Shown piece by piece: positions 34,520 to 43,580 of a stretch of DNA of 64,000 nt (position 1 is the stretch's first letter; the number at the start of each line of letters is the position of its first letter). The stretch covers positions 30,904 through 94,903 of the forward strand of contig JAJEDI010000053.1 of NCBI GenBank assembly GCA_022821585.1. The letters run 5' to 3'. The position numbers were made by a program, and so were the translations under genes. The notes under the pieces were generated by a model, which did no database searches, was not told where the DNA came from, and was given only the letters and a program-made list of their open reading frames with translations. Origin of the DNA: Caldilineaceae bacterium (GTDB taxonomy: Bacteria > Chloroflexota > Anaerolineae > Caldilineales > Caldilineaceae).

Positions 34520-35536
34520 CTATGCGTCCGCAGGCTCCTGCAGCGCCGCCAGCAACACCTCAGCTTCCCGGCGCCTTTCCGGGTCCTCGTTGCGGGCGAT
34601 GATTCGCTGGAGCGTCGAGATGGCCCGTGCATCCCCTTCTTTGGCCATCTTTATCGCCATCTCGTCGCGCTTGTCGTGGTAGCTGTTGTCATATTCCCGA
34701 ACTTCGAGGTCCCATTTTCGCCAGTAATACTTCAGGTCCAGGTCGGGCCAGCCCGCGTAAACCTCCTCCCAGGTACTCGGTTGGCTGTGCGGTAGCAGAC
34801 TGCCGGGCGCGATCGGTTCGCTGGCCTTCTGGTAGCGGGCGTCCATCGACATCCGCAACCGGTCCGAACTGTTCGGCAGCCCCTTGTGGACCGTCATGCT
34901 GTGGAAAATGAGCACATCCCCTTGTTGGAACGGGCTGTATGCCCAGGTACCGTCGAGTGGGTCGATCACCTCCAACCCCCCAGCTCCCATCGCCGGCTGG
35001 AAGTCGTAGACGCCGCGTCGATGCGACCCGGACGCCACCTGCAGTCCCCCCAACTCGGTCGGCAGATCGCCCAGCGGGATCCAGGCCGTGTAGGTTTCAG
35101 CAGTACCCTGAATCGGGATGAAGTCCTGGTGCGGCGGCGTGGTAAAGGCTTCCCGCTGGGGAAAAATCGTGCGACCGATGATGCGGGGGTGTGGCAATAC
35201 CCGCTCCTCGAACATGCGCTCAAACAGACCCATCAGGTTGGGGTGATGCTGGATGGCGTGGAACGCCGGCAACTTATACATGGCATGATACTTCTGCATG
35301 TACTCCGGCTCCGGTTCAACACAGAAACCGTTCAGGTCGGCCACCGCGTCTCCCAACGGCCTGCTGGGCAGAACCCAACCGGCAGCGCTTGCGATCTCAA
35401 GGATCTGCATGCGTAAATCTTCAACTACCCCGGCAGGAAGCAAACTGCGCATAAACAGGTAGCCGTCCCGTTCCATCCGCCTGTGCAGTTCGGCGCCATC
35501 GTGCAAATAATTGGTTGAATCAAGAAATGGTTGCAT
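34520..35536 (-). CDS. Phytanoyl-CoA dioxygenase (PhyH) family protein 2
   Basis: Fe(II)/2-oxoglutarate oxygenase of 338 aa. Metal ligands H136-x-D138 in PPHQDFIPIQG and H217 in TVHKGLPN, then RLRMSMDARYQ with the likely 2-oxoglutarate Arg. The C-terminal ~60 residues (KMAKEGDARAISTLQRIIAR and onward) form a helical, charged tail absent from the other copies. It resembles PhyH protein 1 more than the copies near 58-60 kb, for example in the WEEVYAGWPDLDLKYYW segment. It is encoded about 80 nt after the MocA-type oxidoreductase on the same strand. Confidence 0.88.
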   Translation of the reverse strand: MQPFLDSTNYLHDGAELHRRMERDGYLFMRSLLPAGVVEDLRMQILEIASAAGWVLPSRPLGDAVADLNGFCVEPEPEYMQKYHAMYKLPAFHAIQHHPNLMGLFERMFEERVLPHPRIIGRTIFPQREAFTTPPHQDFIPIQGTAETYTAWIPLGDLPTELGGLQVASGSHRRGVYDFQPAMGAGGLEVIDPLDGTWAYSPFQQGDVLIFHSMTVHKGLPNSSDRLRMSMDARYQKASEPIAPGSLLPHSQPSTWEEVYAGWPDLDLKYYWRKWDLEVREYDNSYHDKRDEMAIKMAKEGDARAISTLQRIIARNEDPERRREAEVLLAALQEPADA

Positions 35537-35614
35537 GGGATTCTCTCCTGTGATACCCGCTTCCAGAAGGGCGTATGAAACTGTATTCTCCTCCCCTGCC
35601 GCCGGACCGTCGCG

Positions 35615-36709
35615 TCAGCGCCAGGAATCAAACGGGTTGTGCGCGTCGGTCAACGGCAGGGCGACACGCGCGCCGGCAATATGCGAAGCGTGCGCGGCCA
35701 TTGCCCAATTAAGATGGCGGCGGGCCGTGCGCCCGTCGAGCAATGGAAACTCCGGCTCGCGGCCGTCTAGCATGTCGAGCATCGAGCGGGCCATGCGGTG
35801 GTGCGCCTTGACCCACTTGTAATCGTCCGGCGGCGGTTCAGACGGGATCACCTCCCAGCGGTCGTCATCGAGTAGTCCCGGACTCACCAGCGGGTGGTAA
35901 TAAATATCGGGCTGGTTGCTCATCGGGCCCGGCAGCGAGAGCGTACCGGCCGTGCCGTGAATGTCGATGCGGTAGGGGCGTTCCTTATGATCCCCTTCAT
36001 AAGATTCGAAGTCGGCGGCGAAACCGTCACCGAAGACGTAATAAGCGCGTATGCCGTTTCCGGCAACAAGCCCCATCCCCTCCGCACCTTGCATAAGATC
36101 GTCAGGTGTAGCATCCCGGCCGTCTCGCGTGATGTGGGCGTGACACCAGAGCGGCTGCCCCCAGACCTGCCACAGAAAATCAAAGAAGTGCGGGTAAAGG
36201 TCGAGGAACAACTGGTTGCCCCCTTCGTGGCCGTTCATGCCGTAAATGCGGGCGAGACGGGGTTCACCGATCTTGCCCCCCTTGATCAGGGGAATGGCCA
36301 CATGCTGGATGGGAGGATGGCCGCGCCATGGGCAGGCGACAATGAGGAGTTTGCCGTTCTTCTCGCATGCCGCCACCATCTCATCGACTTGGGCCGGCGA
36401 GGCCGCAACCGGTTTTTCGATGTAGATGTGCGTGTCGGCGGCCGCGGCCGCCATGGCCAGTTCATAATGATCGCCGATCTCACGCGTGGCTATCACGGTG
36501 ATGTCGGGGCCCTCTTCTGCCAGCATCTGCCGGTAGTCGGCATACCCCTTGGCGGCGCCGGTGCGTTCAACCGCTTGCTGCCGGCCCGCGTCGTCAGGGT
36601 CAGCGAGCGCTACGATTTCGGCCCCCTCTACGCCGACAAAGGCCTCGTCGACATAGTGGCCGTAATTTCCGCGACCGGTATGTCCGATGATGGCGACTCT
36701 GTATGTCAT
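35615..36709 (-). CDS. Gfo/Idh/MocA-family NAD(P)-dependent oxidoreductase
   Basis: Sugar or inositol dehydrogenase-like enzyme. The ATG at 36709 is chosen over the in-frame TTG at 36724 because GGAGG lies a few bases before it, giving 364 aa. The N-terminal Rossmann fold begins RVAIIGHTGRGNYGHY. The conserved Glu-Lys-Pro that positions the catalytic Lys is in THIYIEKPVAA. The C-terminal alpha/beta domain contains LFLDLYPHFFDFLWQ. It is probably co-transcribed with the following PhyH gene. The paired context suggests oxidation of an unusual sugar or cyclitol, but the substrate is not readable. Confidence 0.9.
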   Translation of the reverse strand: MTYRVAIIGHTGRGNYGHYVDEAFVGVEGAEIVALADPDDAGRQQAVERTGAAKGYADYRQMLAEEGPDITVIATREIGDHYELAMAAAAADTHIYIEKPVAASPAQVDEMVAACEKNGKLLIVACPWRGHPPIQHVAIPLIKGGKIGEPRLARIYGMNGHEGGNQLFLDLYPHFFDFLWQVWGQPLWCHAHITRDGRDATPDDLMQGAEGMGLVAGNGIRAYYVFGDGFAADFESYEGDHKERPYRIDIHGTAGTLSLPGPMSNQPDIYYHPLVSPGLLDDDRWEVIPSEPPPDDYKWVKAHHRMARSMLDMLDGREPEFPLLDGRTARRHLNWAMAAHASHIAGARVALPLTDAHNPFDSWR

Positions 36710-37166
36710 GGTTCCTCCGCTCAAATGGTTAACTTCGCTGTCGTCCGACTAAAGAGTGGAAACTGCCTTGTTTCATCATTCTGTACCAGCGCACTAACGA
36801 TGTCCTCGTATCAGGATGTTTCCTTGCAAAATCGCTTAGTCGCTTTCGTGTAATGACGTGCATAGTCTACCGGCAAATCTAAGCGCTTCCGTCGCCCAAG
36901 AAACACTGCGAGAATGGAGCGCCATGCGAAACGAATTCATCGTCTTCTACTTGCTTGGGCTCTGATTTCCTGGCGGTTGAACTGTTCTGCTCTGCTCTAA
37001 TCTTCATAGTATACCCCACATTCATGCCGTCTCAGCATCCCGCGTTCAGTATTCTGACAGACGCTACAATTCACTCCTGGCGCCCCCACCGTGCGAATAC
37101 CATACGCAGCCCATACGCTTAAAGAACGAATCAGGTTTTCTGAACTGGAAACAGGACCCAAATGGG
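36710..37166. other. Intergenic region between divergent transcription units
   Basis: About 460 bp upstream of both the MocA-type gene (minus) and the ABC exporter (plus). Apart from the exporter promoter that follows, I recognise no gene, RNA or repeat. A TATACT on the minus strand near 37010 could be a -10 for the MocA gene, but no -35 accompanies it. Confidence 0.4.
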
Positions 37167-37195
37167 TTTACAACCACACCGTTATCTGATAAAAT
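37167..37195 (+). promoter_or_regulatory. Promoter of the ABC exporter operon
   Basis: TTTACA (37167-37172), a 17-nt spacer and TAAAAT (37190-37195) preceded by TG one base upstream (extended -10). It lies 65 nt before the first exporter gene. Confidence 0.55.
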
Positions 37196-37260
37196 ATACT
37201 ATTGGTTAACTGTAGCGGTTTAGATTATGTCTGTCCTGAAAGGGCTAGTAAAACAGAGAA

Positions 37261-39141
37261 ATGAAGATGGAATCTCCCCAACAACCCAAGGCCCGCGCAG
37301 GCGTCTACCGGCGACTCATCGGCTTTCTGCGACCCTACTGGAAACAGGCGGCCTTTGCATACTCCTCGGTACTCTTTGCTTCCCTGCTCAATCTGTACAT
37401 TCCGCAGATCCTGAAGGACGCCATCGACCAGGGCGTCGAGGGCCAGCGCGCCGGTGCCCTCTTCACCGCGGCCGGATGGATCCTCGGCATCGCGGTCGTG
37501 CGCGGCGTCGCCGCCTACGGTCAGCGCTATTACGGTGAATGGCTCACTCATCGCGTGGCCTATGATCTGCGCAATCTATTCTACAACGCGGCGCAGCGGC
37601 TCCCCTTTGCCTTCCACGACCGCTCGCAAACCGGCGATCTGATGAGCCGGGCCACCAGCGATATCACCGAGACGGAGCGCTTTGCCGGCCAGGGGCTGAT
37701 GGACCTGACGGCGTCACTCCTTCTGCTTGGCGGCGTCATCGTCGCCATGGTGCTGGAAAGTTTCAGCCTCGCTCTGTTCGCGCTGATTCCACTTTCCCTG
37801 TTACTGGTGCTGACCCTCCGCTTCGGTATGGTCATCCGGCCCCGCTTCAAGCGCGTCCAGGAGCAGATGGGCCAGCTCTCCTCCACCATGCAGGAGAGCA
37901 TGACCGGCATTCAGGTAGTGAAAGCATTTGCCCGCGAAACGGACGAGCTGCGGAAATTCAACGCTGCCAACGAGGACTGGTTCGCCAAGCGTTTTGGCAT
38001 CATCAAGATCTGGGCCAATAACTGGCCTACGTTCACCTTCATCCTGTTGACCAGTAACTTCTTGCTTCTTCTGGTCGGAGGGCCTCAGGCCATCGAAGGC
38101 ACGATCACGATCGGCTCCCTCTTCGCGATGTTGGCCTATGTCATGATGCTCAACGGCCCCGTGCAACGGCTCGGTTTTCTGGTAAATATGGCCGCCACAT
38201 CCGGGGCCAGTGCAACACGTGTGTTTGAGGTTATCGACACGCCCGCTGAAGTGGAGGAACAAGAGAACCCCACTGTGCTGCAAGACGTGCTCGGCGCCGT
38301 GAGCTTTGAGAGCGTCAGCTTTGGCTATGAGGGCGGGCCGCGGGCGCTCGATAGCATTGACTTCGACGTGGAGGCCGGACAAACTGTCGCTCTGATCGGC
38401 CCGACCGGCAGCGGCAAATCCACGATCACCAATCTCATCCCCCGCTTCTATGACCCGGCCAGCGGCGGCGTCCGCATCGATGGACACGACGTACGCAGCC
38501 TGACCTTGGACAGTTTGCGCAAGCATATCGGCACTGTCCTTCAGGACCCGTTCCTGTTCGGCGTGACTATCGCAGAGAATATCGCCTATGGCGTGCCGGA
38601 GGCTACACCGGACGCGATTGTCGCCGCTGCCAAGGCGGCGCGGGCCCACGACTTCATCATGGAGTTCCCCGCCGGCTACGAGACCGTGGTCGGCGAGCGA
38701 GGAGTGACGCTGAGCGGCGGCCAGAAGCAGCGGGTTGCGATCGCGCGCGCGTTGCTTTATGAGCCTCGTATCCTGATATTGGACGACTCCACCAGCAGCG
38801 TCGACACCGAGACAGAGCACCTGATCCAGCAGGCGCTCGACGTGCTGATGGAAGGGCGTACGACCTTTATCATCGCCCAGCGGCTTCTTACACTGAAGAA
38901 TGCCGACCAGATATTCGTCTTGGATGGCGGCTGCATCGTCGAACGAGGCCGCCACGATGAACTGCTGGCCGCCGGTGGGCTCTACCGCAACATCTACGAT
39001 CTGCAACTGCGCGACCAGGAGGAGTTCGCAGCGCTGGAAGCACAGTTGCGTGAACAAGCTGAAACGGGAGGGTCGGGCCCGGAAGGCTCTTTGGCTCAGC
39101 CTCCGGTACTTGCCGGCGCCCTGGAAAGAGAGAGAAACTGA
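37261..39141 (+). CDS. ABC exporter half-transporter A (degenerate ATP site subunit)
   Basis: Membrane-fused ABC exporter, 626 aa: six helices (about 20-320) then the ATPase. Walker A is GPTGSGKST (380-388) and the signature is a canonical LSGGQ (484-488). Two catalytic positions are non-canonical: the Glu after Walker B (D508) is replaced by D509 (LDDSTSSVD), and the switch His is Q540 (IIAQRLLTL). This is the pattern of the non-hydrolysing site in heterodimeric exporters such as LmrCD, BmrCD and TM287/288. The partner gene starts two bases after this stop codon. The substrate could be a drug, lipid or peptide. Confidence 0.93.
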   Translation: MKMESPQQPKARAGVYRRLIGFLRPYWKQAAFAYSSVLFASLLNLYIPQILKDAIDQGVEGQRAGALFTAAGWILGIAVVRGVAAYGQRYYGEWLTHRVAYDLRNLFYNAAQRLPFAFHDRSQTGDLMSRATSDITETERFAGQGLMDLTASLLLLGGVIVAMVLESFSLALFALIPLSLLLVLTLRFGMVIRPRFKRVQEQMGQLSSTMQESMTGIQVVKAFARETDELRKFNAANEDWFAKRFGIIKIWANNWPTFTFILLTSNFLLLLVGGPQAIEGTITIGSLFAMLAYVMMLNGPVQRLGFLVNMAATSGASATRVFEVIDTPAEVEEQENPTVLQDVLGAVSFESVSFGYEGGPRALDSIDFDVEAGQTVALIGPTGSGKSTITNLIPRFYDPASGGVRIDGHDVRSLTLDSLRKHIGTVLQDPFLFGVTIAENIAYGVPEATPDAIVAAAKAARAHDFIMEFPAGYETVVGERGVTLSGGQKQRVAIARALLYEPRILILDDSTSSVDTETEHLIQQALDVLMEGRTTFIIAQRLLTLKNADQIFVLDGGCIVERGRHDELLAAGGLYRNIYDLQLRDQEEFAALEAQLREQAETGGSGPEGSLAQPPVLAGALERERN

Positions 39142-39142
39142 G

Positions 39143-41155
39143 ATGAGCAATTCGAATGGCAGTGGGGGAACTGCTCACTCTTACCAAGGGAATGGAAAGG
39201 TTGCCTTCCCACAAAGAGAGACAGAAATGGTAACAGAGAAACTCCCGCGCCAGCGGGATGCGTTCGGCCGCGAACACGCGGCCAGGTCCACCACGGACAG
39301 CAGTCTGTCCGCCGTCGAGCAGGAGAGACTGCGCCGGGAGCGCAAGATTCAGGACCTGTTGCCGGACGAAGAGGAGGCGCAGGAGAAGACCTACGACAGC
39401 CGGCTCGTTAAGCGGCTGATGGTTTATGTGGCCGTCTACAAGCGGGAGTTCGTTCTCTCTCTCATCCTGATCGTCGTAACGTCCGTCATGAGCGTCGGAA
39501 CGCCTTGGATTATTCAGAAAGCGATTGACGAAGGCATTCGCGCCGGCAATGTGGGCACTCTGCGTTTCTGGACCTTTCTCTTCCTGGGCACGATCGCGCT
39601 GGAGTGGGTTGCAAGCCGCGCCCGCCTCACAGTAATGGCCTATGCCGGCACCCGCATCGTGACCGACATTCGCAGTCAGCTCTTCCGCCATCTGCATACG
39701 CTGTCGATGGGCTTCTTCAATGACTACAGCGTTGGCCGCCTGATGAGCCGGCTGATCAGCGATGTAAGCGTTCTCCAGGACTTCGTCACCTGGTCCATCA
39801 CCGGGCTGGCCCGATCGGCATTCATTCTGATTGGGATTATCCTCGCGATGCTGTTCCTGAACTGGCAGTTGGCATTGGTGACCTTTGCAGTCATGCCGGC
39901 GATGGTCGTGCTCACCAACTACTTCCGCCGCTATGTGCGCCAGGCATATCGCGCCGCGCGGCAACGCTTGTCACTGATCAATGGCTTTCTCAACGAGTCA
40001 ATCACTGGCATCCGTGTGACCAAGAGCTTCTCCCGCGAGCAGGCCAACTCGCGCCATTTCGAAGATCTCAACCGCTCCTACTTTGACGCCAACGTACGCA
40101 CCACCCAGTTGGCCGCCTACTTCTTCCCCGGGGTCGACTTTATCGGCTCTCTTGCGACCGCCTTGGTGGTCGGTGTCGGTGGCTGGCTGATTCTTGGCGA
40201 CCAACTGACTGCCGGCGTTCTGGCGGCATTCGTGATCTGGGTGGATCGCTTTTTCGAGCCGATTCGTGAACTGTCGCGACGCTACTATACATTCCAGGCG
40301 GCCATGGCTGCGAGCGAGCGTCTCTTCGCCCTCCTCGACACCGAGCCGGATCTGAAAGACGCGCCCCAGGCCTTTGCGCTGCCCCCAATTGCAGGCCGGG
40401 TGGACCTGGACAACGTCCACTTCAACTACAAAGAAGATGAGCCCGTTCTGCAAGGCGTAACCATCAGTGCCGAGCCGGGCGAACGCGTAGCCCTGGTCGG
40501 CGAGACCGGCGCCGGCAAGAGTACGGTCATTCGCCTCATCGCCCGTTTCTTCGACGTGACCGGCGGGGCCGTCCTGATCGATGGCCACGACGTTCGCGAT
40601 GTAACGCAGGCCAGTCTGCGGGCACAGTTGGGGATAGTGCTTCAGGATACCTTTCTCTTCGATGGGACCATCCGTGACAATATCCGCTATGGACGGCTGG
40701 ACGCGACCGACGCCGAGGTGGAGGCTGCCACCGTTGCGGTCGGCGCCGATGAATTCATCCGCAAGCTGCCGGACGGCTACAACACACAGGTGGGGGAAAA
40801 CGGTGTGAACCTGAGCGTTGGACAGCGTCAGATCGTCTCTTTCGCACGCGCCCTGCTCGCCGACCCTCGCATTCTCATCCTGGACGAGGCCACCAGCTCC
40901 ATCGATACGACGACGGAACGCCAGATCCAGGCCGGCTTGGAACGGCTGCTCAAGGGGCGTACCAGCTTCGTCATCGCCCACAGGCTCAATACAATTGTCA
41001 ATTCGGACAAGATCGTCGTGCTCGATCAGGGGCAGGTGCTGGAAGAGGGCAGCCACGAAGAGCTGCTGGCGCAACAAGGTCGCTACCACCAGTTGTACAC
41101 AATGCAATGGGCGGTGGAGAGCGACCCGCGAGCCAAAAACTACGTTTTGAACTGA
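39143..41155 (+). CDS. ABC exporter half-transporter B (catalytic subunit)
   Basis: Second half of the exporter. I start at the ATG at 39143, directly after the previous stop; the frame is open further upstream and an internal ATG at 39227 is possible. From 39143 it has 670 aa, with a charged ~90-residue N-terminal extension before six helices. The ATPase has Walker A GETGAGKST (K459), catalytic E582 in LDEATSSID and switch H613 in VIAHRLNT, all canonical. The signature is altered to LSVGQ (557-561). That altered signature faces subunit A's degenerate Walker site, so one site is intact and one is crippled in the dimer. Confidence 0.93.
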   Translation: MSNSNGSGGTAHSYQGNGKVAFPQRETEMVTEKLPRQRDAFGREHAARSTTDSSLSAVEQERLRRERKIQDLLPDEEEAQEKTYDSRLVKRLMVYVAVYKREFVLSLILIVVTSVMSVGTPWIIQKAIDEGIRAGNVGTLRFWTFLFLGTIALEWVASRARLTVMAYAGTRIVTDIRSQLFRHLHTLSMGFFNDYSVGRLMSRLISDVSVLQDFVTWSITGLARSAFILIGIILAMLFLNWQLALVTFAVMPAMVVLTNYFRRYVRQAYRAARQRLSLINGFLNESITGIRVTKSFSREQANSRHFEDLNRSYFDANVRTTQLAAYFFPGVDFIGSLATALVVGVGGWLILGDQLTAGVLAAFVIWVDRFFEPIRELSRRYYTFQAAMAASERLFALLDTEPDLKDAPQAFALPPIAGRVDLDNVHFNYKEDEPVLQGVTISAEPGERVALVGETGAGKSTVIRLIARFFDVTGGAVLIDGHDVRDVTQASLRAQLGIVLQDTFLFDGTIRDNIRYGRLDATDAEVEAATVAVGADEFIRKLPDGYNTQVGENGVNLSVGQRQIVSFARALLADPRILILDEATSSIDTTTERQIQAGLERLLKGRTSFVIAHRLNTIVNSDKIVVLDQGQVLEEGSHEELLAQQGRYHQLYTMQWAVESDPRAKNYVLN

Positions 41156-41169
41156 CTGTACTGTGACGC

Positions 41170-41199
41170 GGAGGGAGGAAATTTCCAATTCCTCCCTCC
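41170..41199. terminator. Bidirectional hairpin terminator
   Basis: An 11-bp perfect stem (GGAGGGAGGAA / TTCCTCCCTCC) with an 8-nt loop, between the convergent exporter and cyclophilin genes. The flanking tracts are only moderately U-rich. Confidence 0.58.
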
Positions 41200-41212
41200 T
41201 CACCTTTCGCCC

Positions 41213-41698
41213 TTAACTTTCCTCGATTTCCACTTTCTCCATCACGTCTCCTTGCTGAATCGCATCGACGACATCCTGGCCGCTGCGCACTCTGCCGAAG
41301 ACGGAATGTTTGTTGTCGAGCCAGTTCGTGGCCACATGGGTGATGAAGAACTGGCTGCCGTTGGTATTGGGTCCTGCGTTAGCCATGCTCAGCACGCCTG
41401 GGCCGTCATGCACTAACTCCGGATGAAACTCGTCGTTGAACCGGTAGCCGGGGCCACCCCGCCCACTGCCGGTGGGGTCGCCGCCCTGAACCATAAAATC
41501 AGCAATCACACGGTGAAAGCTCACGCCGTCGTAAAAGCCGTCACGGGCCAGCGCAACAAAGTTGTTTACCGTGTTCGGCACCTTGTCGGCGTACAGGTCA
41601 ATGACGATATCCCCGCGGTTGGTCTGGATCGTGGCCGCGTAGGTCTTCGACGGATCGATCTGCATCGCCGGGGGAGTTGAATACTGCGTCACAAGCAT
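41213..41698 (-). CDS. Cyclophilin-type peptidyl-prolyl cis-trans isomerase
   Basis: Catalyses proline isomerisation during folding; cytoplasmic as no signal peptide is seen. The frame is open to 41749, but the ATG at 41698 with AAAGGAA before it gives the standard 161-aa single domain. Signature residues are present: [34 protein letters not shown] and [10 protein letters not shown]. It is convergent with the ABC exporter. Confidence 0.93.
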   Translation of the reverse strand: MLVTQYSTPPAMQIDPSKTYAATIQTNRGDIVIDLYADKVPNTVNNFVALARDGFYDGVSFHRVIADFMVQGGDPTGSGRGGPGYRFNDEFHPELVHDGPGVLSMANAGPNTNGSQFFITHVATNWLDNKHSVFGRVRSGQDVVDAIQQGDVMEKVEIEES

Positions 41699-41937
41699 TT
41701 CCTTTCGGTGTCTGAATGAGTAAAGTGGCCCTCCCGCCTCTCTTTGCAAAGGCGTCGCCGGAAGCGGCTAGAGTCAGCGTCATGAAAGCAGCACGGGGGA
41801 TACCGGCCGCACTCTGTCTGCATTATAGTGCCCTTTCCTCGATGAACCACAATCGGCGCCGACAGAGCGCTCGAAATGGCGATCTTTCTTTTCGCCTCAT
41901 CGTTTCGAGTCACCTGAGTCGCGCCCGTCGCGAGGTG

Positions 41938-41946
41938 TGCTATACT
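41938..41946 (+). promoter_or_regulatory. Extended -10 of uma2 copy 1
   Basis: TGCTATACT, an extended -10 element. The surrounding ~40 bp are repeated upstream of the second uma2 copy, which supports function. Confidence 0.5.
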
Positions 41947-42033
41947 GCATGTCGAAGACTGACGGTTCTTTTCCAATGGATATGGCGCGCAGGCAGGAAA
42001 ACTCGCGCACAATGGAAAACACGGACCAGACTG

Positions 42034-42597
42034 ATGCCAGCGCATCCGACAGAAACTACAACTAGACTCGTAACCGGCGCCGAACTTCAGGCAATGGGTG
42101 ACATCGGGCCTTGCGAACTCCTTGATGGAGAAATCGTTAGACTGAGTCCAGAGGGTGAGGTACATGGCTACCTTGAATCCAGACTCACGTTCTTCTTGTA
42201 TAGATTCAATCAAGATGCACAAACCGGTTGGATTTTGGGGGGAGAGGTCGGCATCTACATCCGGCACAATCCAGACCGGATACGCGGCGCTGATCTTGCC
42301 TTCTGGTCTAAAGAGAGACTTCCTGACGGCCCGTTAACAGGCTTCAGCGAAGTCGCGCCCGACTTGGTAGTGGAGATTCTGTCCCCCACCGACCGTTGGG
42401 TGGACATGCGCCAGAAGATCGATGATTACTTTTCGATTGGAGTAGGTACTCTCTGGATCGTCGACCCTGAAGAAGAGACTGTCTTTGTCTACCGTTCTTC
42501 CTCGCAGCGCACCGCTCTGCGCAGTGGCAACACGCTGACCGGAACAGGGCCGCTGACCGGTTTCACCCTTCCCGTCTCCGAGCTCTTCGCCTTCTGA
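42034..42597 (+). CDS. Uma2-family (DUF820) PD-(D/E)XK endonuclease-like protein, copy 1
   Basis: A 187-aa putative restriction-endonuclease-fold protein. The ATG at 42034 is chosen by comparison with copy 2; the frame is open about 320 bp further upstream without family resemblance. Family landmarks: CELLDGEIVRLSP, HGYLESRL, GEVGIYIRH, the catalytic-type RGADLAFWS, PDLVVEILSPTDRW, and DYFSIGVGTLWIVDPEE. Uma2 proteins are abundant in cyanobacteria and Chloroflexota and often linked to mobile DNA; their biological role is unsettled. This is one half of a tandem duplication with copy 2. Confidence 0.85.
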   Translation: MPAHPTETTTRLVTGAELQAMGDIGPCELLDGEIVRLSPEGEVHGYLESRLTFFLYRFNQDAQTGWILGGEVGIYIRHNPDRIRGADLAFWSKERLPDGPLTGFSEVAPDLVVEILSPTDRWVDMRQKIDDYFSIGVGTLWIVDPEEETVFVYRSSSQRTALRSGNTLTGTGPLTGFTLPVSELFAF

Positions 42598-42635
42598 CCT
42601 CTTGCTTGCCTGCCAACTGCTTCACACCAGCCGCC

Positions 42636-42705
42636 CTGAACCTCTCCAATCCGCCACGCCCTGTCCCCAATCACCATTTCTTGCGCGTCCTCGCAGGTTC
42701 GTACG
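42636..42705 (+). pseudogene. Fragment of the CaiB/BaiF gene start left by tandem duplication
   Basis: From 42641 the sequence CCTCTCCAATCCGCCACGCC and the next ~25 bases match 43573 onward (CCTCTCCAATGCGTCACGCT...), where the real caiB gene begins. The offset is 932 bp, essentially the 933-bp offset of the two uma2 copies. The similarity fades within about 70 bp. No ATG remains. Confidence 0.7.
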
Positions 42706-42862
42706 CTGTCGCGACATTTTGCGGGTTCCGCGCCACGGTCTGAATGATTGTGAATCCCTACTGATACAGGGTGTCTGGACAACGGCGTCTCGCCCGCCAC
42801 CAGGAACGGGATGAACGGCCCCCAAGCCGTATACCGAGGCTTCTCGCCATCTATCACAGGTA

Positions 42863-42871
42863 TGCTATACT
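42863..42871 (+). promoter_or_regulatory. Extended -10 of uma2 copy 2
   Basis: TGCTATACT identical to that before copy 1, within a conserved leader ending in GACGGTTC. The offset to copy 1 is 925 bp, so a few bases were lost or gained in the leader. Confidence 0.5.
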
Positions 42872-42966
42872 TCATCTTGAAGACAGACGGTTCCTCTTCC
42901 GGCAAATGTGTCGAACAGGCCAGGATACACGAGTCGGAAAGCGGAAAGGAAATAAGGACCAGCCCG

Positions 42967-43530
42967 ATGACAGCGCAACCAATGCAAACAACGACTGGAA
43001 CTGTCACCGGTTCCGACCTACTGGCAATGGGAGACATCGGCCCCTGTGAACTCATTGACGGAGTGATCGTAAGAATGAGCCCAACCGGCGGAATACACGG
43101 GTTCCTCGAATCAAGGCTCGACCGCCGCTTGGGTACCTTTGTTGAAGACACAGAAGCTGGCTGGTGCTTGGTCGGAGAAATCGGAATCTATATCCGGCAC
43201 GACCCGGATCGGATTCGCGGTGCAGATCTAGCCTTCTGGTCCCGTGCAAAACTACCGGATGGCCCGCCGTCAGGTTTTATCGACGTTGCACCGGATCTCA
43301 TAGTAGAGATTCTGTCCCCCACCGACAGTTGGGCAGAGATGCGCCAGAAGATCGATGACTACTTCTCAATTGGGGTTGGCAAACTCTGGATCGTCGATCC
43401 GGCTGAGGCGACCGTCTTCGTCTACCATTCCGCTCCGCAGCGCACCGCTCTGCGCAGTGGCGACACTCTGACCGGAACAGGACCGCTGACCGGTTTCAAC
43501 CTTCCCGTTTCCGAGCTCTTCGCAATCTGA
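42967..43530 (+). CDS. Uma2-family (DUF820) PD-(D/E)XK endonuclease-like protein, copy 2
   Basis: Same length (187 aa) and layout as copy 1, with roughly three quarters of residues identical by eye. Start at ATG 42967, in the position equivalent to copy 1. Motifs: CELIDGVIVRMSP, HGFLESRL, GEIGIYIRH, RGADLAFWS, PDLIVEILSPTDSW, DYFSIGVGKLWIVDP. Differences are spread through the protein and both frames are intact, so both copies have been kept under selection since the duplication or the event is fairly recent. The caiB gene follows after 50 nt. Confidence 0.85.
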   Translation: MTAQPMQTTTGTVTGSDLLAMGDIGPCELIDGVIVRMSPTGGIHGFLESRLDRRLGTFVEDTEAGWCLVGEIGIYIRHDPDRIRGADLAFWSRAKLPDGPPSGFIDVAPDLIVEILSPTDSWAEMRQKIDDYFSIGVGKLWIVDPAEATVFVYHSAPQRTALRSGDTLTGTGPLTGFNLPVSELFAI

Positions 43531-43580
43531 ATTCCCAAGAATTCCCAAATCTTTCACCCTCGCTGCCCCGCGCCTCTCCA

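Noticed and set aside
37801..41203. Three long minus-strand frames (449, 358 and 401 aa)
   Set aside because: Antisense to the two ABC exporter genes; composition is the complement of conserved ATPase coding sequence.
42811..42966. Longer N-terminus for Uma2 copy 2 (and 41716-42033 for copy 1)
   Set aside because: The upstream residues are not conserved between the two copies and would include the shared -10 element; homology begins at the ATGs at 42967 and 42034.
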